Shown piece by piece: positions 30,921 through 41,897 of a DNA stretch of 64,000 nucleotides. A model generated the notes under the pieces. That model saw only the letters and a list, made by a program, of their open reading frames with translations. It did not search any database and was not told where the DNA came from. This stretch comes from Lachancea kluyveri NRRL Y-12651 (lineage: Eukaryota > Ascomycota > Saccharomycetes > Saccharomycetales > Saccharomycetaceae), in contig CM000694.1 of the NCBI GenBank assembly GCA_000149225.2, forward strand, positions 1,923,623 to 1,987,622. Direction: 5' to 3'. How positions within the stretch are numbered: position 1 is the first letter of the stretch; each line of letters starts with the position of its first letter. Made by a program: the position numbers and the translations under genes.

Positions 30921-32559
30921 CTAAAATACAAACATGGACCTAAATGCTTCCACTTTGCTATCATCCACAGTGTTTGGATCAACGTTGGATGGCGCTGGAG
31001 TCCCAAAATTGTATTTGATTACGTCTTCGCCAGCTGCAGCCTCTTTGTGATTTTCGAAGGCCAATGATGACTTACCTGACATGGCAGCATCGTGAGCACC
31101 ACACTTCTGAGTAAAGCTGAAAGACGAGCTTTCTTGGGTTTCCTCATTCTTCTGTTTACTCTTAGTCTGATCAAGTTGGAAAAGTGGTGTTTGAGTTATG
31201 TTTTTCTGTGTATTTTCTTCCTTTTTACTTGACGAACTTTCACCAAATGCGAATGCCCCTGGCTTTGTTCCGGCAGGTTTTGTGGGTTCTACAGTAGTAG
31301 GTTTAGCAAATGAGAAGTTGAATGAAGTACTCTGGGGAACTGAAGTTTGTTGCTGCAGTTGGTTTGAAACATCCTTTTTGCTTTCCAAAGGCTCGTCTAC
31401 GGAAACGGCAACACGTAAAGAGGATGACTTGACTGGCTTGTATTTGTCGAATCCTTGCTGCTGTGGTTGCTGCTGTGGTTGCTGTTGTAAAGCTAGATCT
31501 TCCTGTTTCTTGGTGCTTTCAATTTCAGATAACGCATTCGACTTTATGGGCGTAGGTTGAGAAGATTTGAAAGGTGCCTGAAGGGAACTATCAATTGTAG
31601 GCTTCTTGTGTTTGCGTATTTGAGACACGTGTGATGAATAAGGGTTAGCCAATTCTGATATCGATGTACCATTTCCCCGCTCATTATTGCCTTCGTTGTC
31701 ATTTCCATCTAATAGCGAAATTAGTGCAGAAGCTGTGTTGCTCAACTTTTTTTGTGGGGTAATCAATTTCGTGGTTGGTTTGATAATTCTATTATCCTCT
31801 TTATGAGCATCTGCAACACTATATTTATAAACAGTAATCCTGTATGGTGATGGCAAGCTAGAGTAGTCAAAAACGCGCCTCTTAGCTGTAGAAGACCTCA
31901 TTGATGTAGAATCGCTGACATTCGATTCGTCATAGCTTGGTTTGAAGGCTGGTGTTTTAAACGGTGTATCCGACAAAGAGTTTATAGATGATCTCAAAAC
32001 TTTTGTTTCTTCAATCGTGTTTATTTCACTTGGAGCAGAGATGGTCTTGTGTGCATGTGGAGTGGAAACCGTAGACTTACTTTTTTTCATTAATGACAAA
32101 ACGCCTTCGTATTCAATTTCTGAGAGTGGTTGGTCGCCCTTCTCACGGAAAAATGCGGACAGCTTGGCATTGGAGGTGTTTGCCTCATCAAAAGAAGCAT
32201 CAATATTTTCATCTTGAACTTCGGATTTTCTTGTGATATTTACTAATGCGGAACTTTCCTCTGGGTTGTAAAATCCGCCTGGTGCCTGAAATCTGAAGGG
32301 TTCTAAAGTCGAAGCCTTTTCTTGAACGGCAGAATTGGAAGCAAAGATTTTGTGATCCGCGGTATTGAAAAATGATCTTACTTTGGAAAGAAATGAGCGT
32401 TTCTAAAGAAGTAATTTGTTAGTAAATGGGATTATAAGCAGCAAGCTATAAGTGAAACATAGAAGAGTGTATGCATACATTTTGGTCAGAAGCTACTGTC
32501 GGTCTTCTATAAGGAGCCATAGAATCTCTTAAACTATAAGATTTTCTCTGACTGGGCAT
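30921..32559 (-). CDS. NUP60: Nucleoporin Nup60, with one intron
   Basis: Two exons: 32559-32479 (27 codons) and 32402-30921, joined in phase 0 to give 520 residues (539 in S. cerevisiae). The 76-bp intron has donor GTATGC at 32478, branch TACTAAC at 32424-32418 and acceptor TTTAG ending 32403; exon 2 then reads KRSFLSKVRSFFN, aligning with the known N-terminal amphipathic helix region. Nup60 is a basket nucleoporin that anchors Mlp proteins at the inner face of the pore. Conserved blocks: FFREKGDQPLSEIEYEGVLS, YSSLPSPYRITVYKYS and LANPYSSHVSQIRKHKKP. FxF-type motifs lie near the C terminus (FNFSFAKP, FAFGES), as does a PQQQ-rich stretch. The S. cerevisiae gene has no intron as far as I recall. 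A tRNA-Pro gene sits in its promoter. Confidence 0.94.
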
Positions 32560-32693
32560 CGTGTACAGTTTTATGTAGATACTTGGAATAAAGATGAGCA
32601 GGCACTGGGTTATTTCATAGCTTGCTTTATCGAAAAAATTCTCGTAGTACATCCCGTACCAAGGAATACAGTTCCGCATGCCAAAAACAAAAA

Positions 32694-32797
32694 GGGGCGA
32701 GCTGGGAATTGAACCCAGGGCCTCTCGCATGCTTTGTAATTCAAGTGTTACTCAAACTTCGCCCAAAGCGAGAATCATACCACTAGACCACACGCCC
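32694..32797 (-). tRNA. tRNA-Pro (anticodon UGG) with a 32-nt intron
   Basis: 104 nt genomic, 72 mature. It begins GGGCGTGTGG and ends GCTCGCCCC. The A box is GTGGTCTAGTGG, the anticodon loop TTTGGG plus T, and the B box GGTTCAATTCC. The intron spans 32761-32730 between positions 37 and 38. S. cerevisiae tRNA-Pro(UGG) has an intron in the same place. Pol III terminator T runs follow at once. It lies 134 bp upstream of the NUP60 ATG on the same strand. Confidence 0.96.
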
Positions 32798-33477
32798 TTC
32801 CATTTGAAAACGACTGCGGAATAACTGTACTATGTCACATCATTACTTTGTTTTATTGGTGGAAGAACCGATTGATATCAGATATGGCCTTTCCAGATGA
32901 TAAAGCTTGGCAATCGTAAATAAATCTTAAAAGGTCACTGGAAAGAAGTTCTACTTATAGGCGGCGGGGATGTACTAAATCAAATAAGAAGATAAAAGAT
33001 AACAGATTGAAGTTCATTTGCCAACTGGAGTATTTACAGATTTCTTACATCCATTTTCGCTGTACGAGGTAATAATACTACATAACTACTCGCATGGGCT
33101 ATATCCCGGAAAATTATATAACGCATAAACTATTAAGCTTTTTATCTTACTTTTTTTCCACCTTATGATATTAAGAACTCTGGACCCCTCATAACCCCTC
33201 CATTACTATTTGTATCATGGGTTTTTCAGCGCAAGGAAGTAATGAATACAGCTGGTTTTTGAGTGAAAAAACTGGACCCTGCAAGATGGTAGAATCAGAA
33301 GTTATATCCCGTACAAATAGTAAGTTGTAGGCTAAAGTAAAAGTATTTACTGACATAATCCATAAAAACGATTTAAAAATTTTGAACAGACAGAGGACAT
33401 CTTTTAATGTAGCTCCATAAAAAATGGTGGATCTATACAAGCAAAATGAGCTGGTGTTTTTTTTCCACAGAAAAACT
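32798..33477. other. Upstream flank of tRNA-Pro
   Basis: 680 bp between the tRNA and the LTR, AT-rich, no gene seen. This is the kind of Pol III upstream zone where Ty1-type elements land. Confidence 0.55.
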
Positions 33478-33810
33478 TGTTGGAACGAAATACAACTATC
33501 GACCATCGACTAGTATTCGTGTTACTAGTATATTATCATACACGGTGTTATAAGGTGACATAAAGGATGAGAAACAGTCACCTAAATTAGTGGAAGCTGA
33601 AACGCAAGGATTGGTAATGTAATAGGATAATGAACAATAAAATATAAAAGGAAAGAGAATATATGAATAATTGTATATAGAGTTATCGACTCTCTTTTCT
33701 GGATTCCTAGAAAGACGAGGAGAACTTCTAGTATAACCATATACCAATTATTATAGCCTTAACCAAAAAATGGAATCCCAAAAATTGTCCCAATATTCAC
33801 ATATTTCTCA
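33478..33810 (+). mobile_element. Ty1-like solo LTR 'E'
   Basis: 333 bp from TGTTGG to TTCTCA, with a perfect 5-bp target duplication AAACT at 33473-33477 and 33811-33815. Same family as the 12-kb stack, closest to its LTR B. It lies 681 bp upstream of tRNA-Pro. The intact duplication points to a fairly recent insertion. Confidence 0.95.
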
Positions 33811-34009
33811 AAACTATTCAATTATTTCTCTTTGCGTAGGTATAACAAGACCCGGAGTGAACTAAGGAGTAGGAGCATTTCGATGCGTGTTAACACTTAA
33901 AAACTGTATTTGATATTATATTAGAGGATTCTTTCTCGAATGGACAATCCAAAGGATAAAAATTTAGTGTATTTTTTTCTACAAAATGCTACTTAAACTG
34001 ACGTTTGTC

Positions 34010-34582
34010 TCAAATGTCCTTAGAACTAATCAAACCGCCATAAAGTTCTGAATGAACGTACTCTCCATCGAGAACGCCTTTTACGTACTTCTCAAAATAA
34101 GTCCTGAAACTTGGTGCGATAACTTCACGACTAGGGTCATCATGCCACATTGAAATGATTTGCCCATAAGTTCCATCTTCAGATGGATCAAGATCTATAC
34201 ACAAGTGGTCACCACTGCCGGTGTGAGTAAACGGGATCCATTTAGGGTTCCACCAATCATTTTTTACACCTTTACCGGGATCAGAGTATATGTCTTCGAA
34301 TTTTCCTTTGGATAACAAGTCTTGCCAGATTCCCCATTGGAATACAATTTCGTCGCTAGAAAGAAACTCAGAACCATCGAAAAGACCACATGAATTTCTT
34401 TCTCCATTGTGAACTTGTAAACACTCAATAAATTCAGCTGGGAGCTCAATCCCTAACTTGCTTTGCAATTGTTGAATCTGTTCGGGTATTGCGGGAGAAT
34501 TTAGTTGTTCACACGCTTCTTTCCAGTTGTCCTCTAGCCACTTGTCAAAGGCCTCCCACAGACTTTTTATTGATTTTGACAT
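34010..34582 (-). CDS. Stand-alone SMI1/KNR4-family protein, possibly acquired
   Basis: 190 residues, essentially one SMI1/KNR4 domain. The N-terminal helices (LWEAFDKWLEDNWKE) are followed by the family core: PEQIQQLQSKLGIELPAEF, then ECLQVHNGE, WWNPKWIPFTHTGSGDHLCI and ISMWHDDPSREVIAPSFRTY. This layout closely resembles the short bacterial members of the SUKH superfamily, many of which act as immunity proteins. It differs from yeast Knr4/Smi1, about 500 residues with long disordered flanks. I know of no S. cerevisiae gene of this size and type. It lies between TFC3 and a solo LTR, at an apparent inversion breakpoint. Function unknown; its single intact frame suggests it is in use. Confidence 0.85.
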   Translation of the reverse strand: MSKSIKSLWEAFDKWLEDNWKEACEQLNSPAIPEQIQQLQSKLGIELPAEFIECLQVHNGERNSCGLFDGSEFLSSDEIVFQWGIWQDLLSKGKFEDIYSDPGKGVKNDWWNPKWIPFTHTGSGDHLCIDLDPSEDGTYGQIISMWHDDPSREVIAPSFRTYFEKYVKGVLDGEYVHSELYGGLISSKDI

Positions 34583-34868
34583 TAATCTCCTAAACCAACA
34601 TATTTATTGGATCGGAGTAGTAAACTGAAAATTTTTACGGTTTTGTAGCTATAGAACTATATTCGGTGGGAGAATTTGAAACATCTTTTTCGAGATAAAA
34701 ACACCCAAAAACTTTTGGAGGTCACATTAGGAAAAAGAAGTAGTATATAGTAAAATTTATAAATTACGTTAACTTTCATACTCCAGTGAATGCCATTATG
34801 TGAGGGAAAACTAGGGCAAGAAAAAGAATTTTGAACTAGATTTACTTCAGCATGGTACATATGTTGTC

Positions 34869-37800
34869 CTAAGCGTGTTGGAAGACGGCATACCAATTGC
34901 AGTTAACGAACAGACCACCAAATGACAGCTCCTTAATTACGTTGCTGTTTATGAACCACTGTACTATGTCTTTCATTTCTCTTAGTGACACCACTTTGTG
35001 GTATCTGTGTACCAAGGTCTCCAGATTAATACCAGGGTTAAACAAAATCTCATTGATAGTTATCGCAACCAATTTGTTCCATATCTCGTTGCGAATATTA
35101 CGTTGAGAGTCAATCCATAAGCAAGAAAATGGTTTACCCAATGGAATTGGCACTTTTTTAATCTGCCTTTCAGCCAACACGCCATTCCCAGTACACAAAA
35201 GTGGAGGTGTTAGTGCACCAACTTCGTATTTTCTGGTGGTATAATGCATTGGTTTCTCCTTGATAGGCATCGAAACCTCAAACATTTTTATTTCTCTTGA
35301 CTCCAGTAAATCGATAAGGACACATGCTGCATGATTGGATACCTCGCTGCTGACAACGATCGCTTTGTTCGAGTTTAGCATCTGCAAGAAATTTCTCCTA
35401 TACAAGCTGGTCTTTTCAAAAAATTCATAATTGCCTTTAGTCTGCAAGAACTCAAAGATACTATCAGTAAGCTGGAGTTTCGAGGAATCCACGAATGAGA
35501 GTTGTCGTTCTTTAGCCATATCCAGGATTACTTTATCGACATCATCTTTGCTGAAGTTTTGTAAAACGTCAATCTCTTCTGTATCCATCGCGTTATTCCC
35601 AATTAGTATAGATCTGATTACCGATCTAATTTCGTCTTCAACTAATGAATAAGCCTCCCGAGCATTGTTTTCGTAAGTGTACGTTTTCTTCAACAAATAA
35701 GACTCACGCTGAACCATCGATGACATAGCTAGACCATGGCGTACGCGTGTGTTCGAAGCATCCTTTAATAATGTATACCTTTTGTAATTTTCCTGATGAT
35801 TTTTGTATAATTTTATAGGTTTTTCCTTCTCGTTGCGTTCTACTTCCATCCATAATCTAATTAGCTTTAAAAGGTTCAAATATTCAGCATCCTCTAGCGT
35901 TGCACGTTCATCTTTAACAGCTTCGACCATAATTTTCCTCCATTTTTCAATTTGTGCCTTCCAGCCACTGTGCCCCATTCTTACTCTTCTTATTGTCCAT
36001 TGTTTCTTTAAGTTGTCTAGGGAATTATTTGGAAAGAGCTTGGTGACAAAGTCCCACAAAATCTGTCCTTTTATACTTTTGGAAATAACAATAGCCATTA
36101 CTAATGCTCTCGCGCCTTCTTTGCTTCCAACGTTAAAGTAGTTTGCGGAACTCTTCTCTTTTTGAGCTGTTTTATGGTTCTTCCTAACTTTGTATTCCAA
36201 TTCGGGTGCTGTTTCTGTAGCAGTGGTTGTGGGCGAGGCGTATCCAAAGGAAACAGACTCTGAGTTGTTTTTTTGTGAAGTAGTGGCACCCTTTTGAGTA
36301 CTCAAAGAGGCACCTTTTGTTTTTATTTGGCTCCTAGATTTTCCTACCCTCTTTTTGGACTGTATATTGCTGTCAGCCACAACCTCTTTTCTACTACTCT
36401 TCTGGAATTTTCTAACTCTTTCAGCTGACTTCACACCTCTGTGGAATCTGTTTTTCTCTGTGTGGTCGAAGAAGTATATGTCGGTACTTTGAATGACATC
36501 CGTAAAATAGGCCTTCTTGTTGTCCTTATCATCGGTTATGTAATTTCTGATTGTCTCTTCCGTTACACCAGGCAAGTACAAGATACGTTTTCCAGTCGAC
36601 GGGTCAACATTAACATTCAGTTTTTTTGATGCCACTAAAAGGTTTACATCGCCTCGGATGGTTTTTTTATCTAAAAGGGTTTGTGATCTCATAAACTTAG
36701 TGACATCTTCAAATAGCTGATCCCTAAAGAAAGTTACGCCGCCGTTTCTCTTAATAATCTCCAATATTGCACGCTGCCTCTGTAAAGATTTAAGAGAGCT
36801 GGCAGAAAAACCATCAATACTAATCATACTGTTGTTAGAGTTGCTTTCCTCAGCACTTACAGAAACACCAGTATTAAGTTCCAGTTTGTCAGTAGAACTT
36901 TTTTGTTTATCTTTTGTAGTTTCAGAACTGTTTCTTACATGTTTCTTGCGCTTTAGTGATTCCCCGGAAGTATCTGTTTTCTTTCTTTTTTTAGCTTTTG
37001 TAGCATCACTGACAGGAACTTTCAAGTCACCATACCAGAAGAAGTGGTCCTCATCATTTCTACTGATAAATCTTAGTGTGTTGTTTAAAGGAACGTAATT
37101 CTTGTCATTTAACTCACATATAGTTTTCTTTTGTTCTTTCCAATCTTTAAAACTCCCCAGATCAAGAGGTTCTTTGGTACCAGATAGAGTTCTAAAGTTA
37201 GATTCGGTGAACAACCTGTAAAATTTCTTCTTCCCTTCAAAGTCATAGACTCTGACAAGGCCGAATCCATTGGAGTCCTTCTTCTGTTTACCAACACTAT
37301 CAATATATGATTCGCTAGATTTTGTAAATGATCTTTTGTAATCTTTACCTGTGATTGTGTTGACTGTCTCCATGGTAGAAAGACCGGCAGTTCCGTGTTT
37401 GGCCACAAGTCCGAACGTTTGATTCTGCATTGGATAAAACCTGTTAATCATAAATTCCTTCTTTTCGCCCTTTGTACTTTCCTGAACAATCAAATTTTGA
37501 TCTTGCAGTAAGCTCGTTGCGTTAAAGCTATCAAATCCTTCAAAAGCTTCTTCTTCTTCCAGTCCACCTTTATCCTCGCTATTATCATGTACGTCCTCCT
37601 CGTTATCGTCACTATCATCTTCAAAATCATTGCTCGTCTTTTCTTCAGAAGCGTAATCTCGTAAATATTTGACGCACCTGATCTTTATTGCAGGGTTCGT
37701 TGGAGACACCACCAACACCTTCTTCAAATACTCTTTTTCATCCAACCACGCTATAGCGGCAATAAAAGACTTTGACAGTCTTTTGTCTTTATCAAACTTC

Positions 37801-38517
37801 AACTCCCTTTTCAAATCAATAAGTTGGCGAACACCATTTTTAGATTTTTTCACGACATCGACAATTGTGGGTAAATAATCCCTAATATTAACATAAGGTT
37901 TGGTAGTCATTTCTCCAAAAGCTAGCTTACGAAGCTTGAGGAGTTTAACTACATGGCCTTTATAGATAACTTGGACGCCGGAAACTAAGTTCCCAAGCTT
38001 TTTGATTCTGCCAGTTATACTTCTAGGATCCTGTTTTGTTTTGCGAGCTAACTCCATTGTGTTAATGCCAGTATCTTTTGCTTTAGCGATCTCCAACAGT
38101 AGCTCGAAAGCTAGTCCACCAATTGAACATTCCTTTTTCGTATAACCCGTCAAAGATAGCCATAGCTTGTCCTCTGTGATAGCAACATCGATGACATCTT
38201 GTGCAGTCACAATATCCGAATGATTGTGACTATCAATCTTTTCTCCGCCTTTCAAAAAGAGAACATCCGGGTGGACTTTCAAACATGAAAGCACAAACTC
38301 TCTCATCCTATCATCAGACATATCGACATAGTTTCCAGCAATGCTCCAAAGAGCTCCGAGTGAGACCTCTGTTGTTAATTGTTAGTAAATAATGGCAACA
38401 GAATGCACGTCTGAACAAATACAACATGTGAGAAACTTGTAGTTACATACTGCCTTTGTTATATGCTATTTCCTCACAGACCTTCTGTGTCAATTCATCA
38501 GGTGCTAGCACACTCAT
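34869..38517 (-). CDS. TFC3: TFIIIC subunit Tfc3 (tau138), with one intron
   Basis: Two exons: 38517-38451 (67 nt) and 38368-34869, giving 1,188 residues (1,160 in S. cerevisiae). The 82-bp intron has GTATGT at 38450, TACTAAC at 38387-38381 and acceptor CAG ending 38369. The joined sequence reads EIAYNKGKVSLGALWSIAG, matching the S. cerevisiae protein across its own intron, which is in the same place and phase. An earlier in-frame ATG at 38541 would add eight residues. Tau138 binds the B box of tRNA genes and starts Pol III complex assembly. Visible: winged-helix segments (DPRSITGRIKKLGNLVSGVQVIYKGHVV region), a Lys/Ser-rich linker, and the block LFPNNSLDNLKKQWTIRRVRMGHSGW. Divergent from EFM5 with about 200 bp between start codons. 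Confidence 0.96.
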
Positions 38518-38715
38518 TGTATTTGTTTGTTTCTTGCTCATCGTAAACTTTTGTGTTTACTGAAGAAGAGAACTCAATTTAAGGGGAAGATTCGAACGGG
38601 CGTGCATTTCATTGTACGTCTTTAGTGATATGTGAAAATTTTTAAGTTTTGAACTGTGCTGTAATAGCCTTTCCATCTAATGGCCAATAGTTAGAGTACA
38701 ACAAAGACCGTTAAA

Positions 38716-39588
38716 ATGTCGGACTCAGACTCTGATATGGAACTGTATGTGTACATTTCTTTGAACTAAACTTACACAAAGTATCGCTATTAACAGTCAG
38801 GATGTTTATAGAACTCTGTCTGCTAATGCTTTAGCAGCTTTACAGGAATTCCGGAAAGAAGAACAACAGCGTGAAGAGGAGTTTCAAAAATTGTACACCG
38901 CTGCAGACGATGAATATGAAAAAAAAAGAAAACAGCAAGGTATTGAAATGTTCAAGGAAGATTGGCAACTATCTCAGTTTTGGTATAATAACGAAACAGC
39001 AGATACATTGGCTGATGCATTATTGGAGGGTGCAGATGAAGACACAGTTATAGCTGTAGTTAGTGCACCTTCTGTTTATGCAGCAATTCAAAAAAAACCT
39101 GAAAACGAGATTCCTACCAAGCACATTTATTTATTCGAATTTGACAAAAGATTTGAACTACTCGCGGGCAAGGAGCATTTTTTTTTCTACGACTTTGCTC
39201 AACCACTTGATTTCGATGGGAAATTGAAGGGTAAAGTGAACAGACTACTTATCGATCCACCATTCCTGAATGAGCGTTGTCAGACGAACTGTATGTTATT
39301 TCTTTTTCTCATCAAACCAGGTCATCTTTAATACTAACGGCATTTATTTTCACAGCCTCTATCGCTGCAAAAGCTTTGTTGTCACCAAATAAAGAAGGAA
39401 AAACAAGAACTGGTTACTCTAAGTACCGTTTGATTTCTTGTACCGGTGAGAGAATGGCAGAAGTGGTTTCCAAGATTTATCCAGACACCAAAATCACTGA
39501 TTTCTACCCAGAACACTCTAATGGGCTGAGTAACGAGTTTAGATGTTACGCCAGTTTTGAATGGTCAAAATGGAAATTTAGAAGCTAA
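38716..39588 (+). CDS. EFM5: eEF1A lysine methyltransferase Efm5, with two introns
   Basis: Exons 38716-38744, 38812-39290 and 39356-39588 give 246 residues (248 in S. cerevisiae). Intron 1 (67 bp) has GTATGT, branch TATTAAC at 38788-38794 and acceptor TATAG; the joined start MSDSDSDMELTLSANALAAL equals the known protein. Intron 2 (65 bp) has GTATGT, TACTAAC at 39332-39338 and CACAG, joining CQTN to SSIAAKALL. Efm5 methylates a lysine near the N terminus of elongation factor eEF1A. It has the class I fold of N6-adenine-type methyltransferases; the motif DPPFLNE is visible near residue 154. A second, in-frame acceptor 15 nt earlier (38796) could add five residues. It lies next to the centromere, as its counterpart YGR001C does beside CEN7. 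Confidence 0.95.
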
Positions 39589-39975
39589 AGGCAAATCACT
39601 TCTCTCAGCAGAGGCTGTATTTATAGATCGAGATGCTATTTAGTTACAGCTTAATTAACACGTCTCATGCTTCCAAACGTAATTTTGTGTATTCTTACGT
39701 TTTTTCTTTTTTATGATAGAAATCGAAATCCGGGTCTTCCCTATAAAATCTAGTAACAAGAAGATATGAACACCCTGGGGTTTTATTGTTCATATTAACC
39801 AACACAAAAAATTGTAGCGTAGCGCAAGTTTAGTGTTGAACGAAAGGATTATTTACGCTCAAGACAGGTCCCCTAAACTGTCAAGTGCTGGCTCAATATT
39901 GATGAATGTGATTATACTCGTAAATAAATACAAACCCACACATCTGTGAAAATAAAAATCTTATTATAAAACATT
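39589..39975. other. EFM5 to centromere spacer
   Basis: 387 bp with no gene, becoming AT-rich towards the centromere. It should hold the EFM5 terminator. Confidence 0.6.
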
Positions 39976-40172
39976 AAAAAATTTTTCGGAATACAAAAAC
40001 TCTAATTTTTATTAAAGCATTAATTTATATTTTAAATAAAAGTTAATTTTTAAATAAATCAATATTTTATAATTAAATTTAATTATATTATTTTTAAAAA
40101 ATTTTAATAAAGTATTTAAAAGTATAAAATAATTTCTATAGTTAAAATTATAATTTTTTTTATTGTCACGTG
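39976..40172 (-). other. CEN: Point centromere (CDEI-CDEII-CDEIII)
   Basis: Read on the minus strand: CDEI GTCACGTG at 40172-40165, an exact match to RTCACRTG; CDEII at 40164-40002, 163 bp with only about nine G/C (about 94-95% AT); and CDEIII at about 40001-39976, whose core reads GTTTTTGTATTCCGAAAA with the essential CCG at 39989-39987. CDEI is bound by Cbf1 and CDEIII by the CBF3 complex. The flanks EFM5 and ERG26 also flank CEN7 in S. cerevisiae, and TFC3 and NUP60 flank CEN1, which supports the call independently. CDEII is about twice the S. cerevisiae length (78-86 bp). Confidence 0.95.
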
Positions 40173-40847
40173 AGTATCTAAAAACCAATTTAGCATTTTT
40201 TTAAACCGGTGTCATTTAATTAGATGTTGTACTTTGACCAATTCGAAGTACACTTTTTGAATAGAGCGTATTCAATTTGAAGTTAACTAACCTGTTTTAA
40301 ATGATTTTTTATCTTTGTTATTATGTTTTTTATTTTTTAATGTTATACATTTTTATTCAAATATAGCTTTTAACTTTCAATTAAAACACAATGATTTAAA
40401 TTTGAATTCATAAAAAATGCAGGCATGATGGTACATAACAATAAATAAAGCAATAAAGTAAGCTTGTTTTCACCTTTTTTTTTAGTTGTCTAGCAAATTA
40501 ATTACATATTTATTCCTAAAGTCTAAATTAGTGAATATGTCTTCATTTTTTGTAGAAGAACTGAATTTATCTTGACTATGCAATAGTTACAAGCTTTTTA
40601 AATCGATAAACACATAGTGAATTAACTCAAAACTAGCCTTATCGTTATGGAATCTAGTTTTTACATACTAGTTGGTTAGAAGTGTCTACTGTCGTTTAGT
40701 AGTATCGAAATCATTTTGGGTATGGGTGCATAACAGCAGTTACTTCGCCTTAAGAAAAGGGCCTACATTATATAACAATTTTTTACTTGTAAGGGAACAT
40801 TAATCAGACAAACACTAGTAGTTTTGACAGAGATAGAACTAGTTATA
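40173..40847. other. Centromere to ERG26 spacer
   Basis: 675 bp, AT-rich, without a gene; contains the ERG26 promoter. A TATATAA box-like element lies near 40770-40776, about 75 bp before the ERG26 start. Confidence 0.55.
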
Positions 40848-41897
40848 ATGTCCAAAATCTCCTCAGTGCTTTTAATTGGTGGCTCTGGCTTTCTAGGTCT
40901 CCACCTTGTCCAACAATTTTACGATCTAACACCAAAGCCAGATATTCATGTTTTTGATGTTAGACCACTACCAGAGAAACTTTCTAAGCAGTTCACGTTT
41001 AATCCGTCTGAAATCGCATTTCACAAGGGAGACTTAACTTCTCCAGAAGACGTTGGAGAAGCAATTAAAAGTAGCAATGCAGATGTAGTGGTACACTCTG
41101 CATCTCCAATACATGGTAACAGCCAGGAGGTCTATGAAAAAGTGAACGTTCAAGGCACTAGAAATTTACTCGATGTTGCAAAAAATTGTGGTGTTAAGGC
41201 AGTCGTTTACACATCCTCTGCGGGTGTGATTTTTAATGGGCAAGATGTTCATAACGCTGACGAAACCTGGCCAATTCCAGAAGTTCCCATGGATGGGTAC
41301 AATGAAACGAAGGCTATTGCTGAAGAAATGGTCCTAAATGCAAACGACCCAAAATCCAACTTTCTGACTGTTGCATTGCGTCCTGCTGGTATTTTTGGAC
41401 CCGGCGATCGTCAATTGGTTCCAGGTTTGAGAGCCGTTGCCAAGTTGGGTCAATCAAAATTCCAAATTGGTGACAATAACAACCTTTTTGACTGGACTTA
41501 TGCAGGTAACGTGGCCGATGCCCATGTCTTGGCTGCTCAGAAACTGTTAGATCCTGTCACAGCTCCAACAGTTGCCGGTGAAAAATTCTTTATTACAAAT
41601 GATACTCCTGCTTACTTTTGGGCTCTTGCACGTACTGTGTGGAAAGCAGATGGCCACGTTGACAAATACAACATCGTTTTGAGTAGACCAATCGCTATTG
41701 CTGTTGGTCACCTTTCTGAATTTTTCTCCAAGTTGTCAGGGAAAGAACCTGGTTTGACACCTTTTAGAGTAAAAATCGTCTGTGCTGTCCGCTACCACAA
41801 TATTTCAAAAGCTAAGAGACTCCTAGGTTACAAGCCTAGAGTTGATATTGAGGAAGGTATTAAAAGAACCTTAGCGTGGATGGATGAAGACTTGTAG
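40848..41897 (+). CDS. ERG26: C-3 sterol dehydrogenase (C-4 decarboxylase) Erg26
   Basis: The frame opens at a TTG (40824), but the ATG at 40848 gives 349 residues, the same as S. cerevisiae. Erg26 oxidises and decarboxylates 4-carboxysterols during C-4 demethylation in ergosterol synthesis, working at the ER with Erg25, Erg27 and the scaffold Erg28. The NAD-binding Gly motif is GGSGFLGLH at residues 11-19; the catalytic Tyr-Lys pair is in YNETK; GDRQLVPGLRAVAKLG and DWTYAGNVADAHVLAAQKL are family blocks. The gene lies beside the centromere, as in S. cerevisiae (YGL001C beside CEN7), but on the opposite side relative to VPS8/EFB1 (see inversion finding). Confidence 0.97.
   Translation: MSKISSVLLIGGSGFLGLHLVQQFYDLTPKPDIHVFDVRPLPEKLSKQFTFNPSEIAFHKGDLTSPEDVGEAIKSSNADVVVHSASPIHGNSQEVYEKVNVQGTRNLLDVAKNCGVKAVVYTSSAGVIFNGQDVHNADETWPIPEVPMDGYNETKAIAEEMVLNANDPKSNFLTVALRPAGIFGPGDRQLVPGLRAVAKLGQSKFQIGDNNNLFDWTYAGNVADAHVLAAQKLLDPVTAPTVAGEKFFITNDTPAYFWALARTVWKADGHVDKYNIVLSRPIAIAVGHLSEFFSKLSGKEPGLTPFRVKIVCAVRYHNISKAKRLLGYKPRVDIEEGIKRTLAWMDEDL

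Noticed and set aside
38801-38812. Third possible acceptor AG at 38799-38800 for EFM5 intron 1
   Set aside because: It puts exon 2 out of frame, while the acceptor at 38811 restores the conserved protein.
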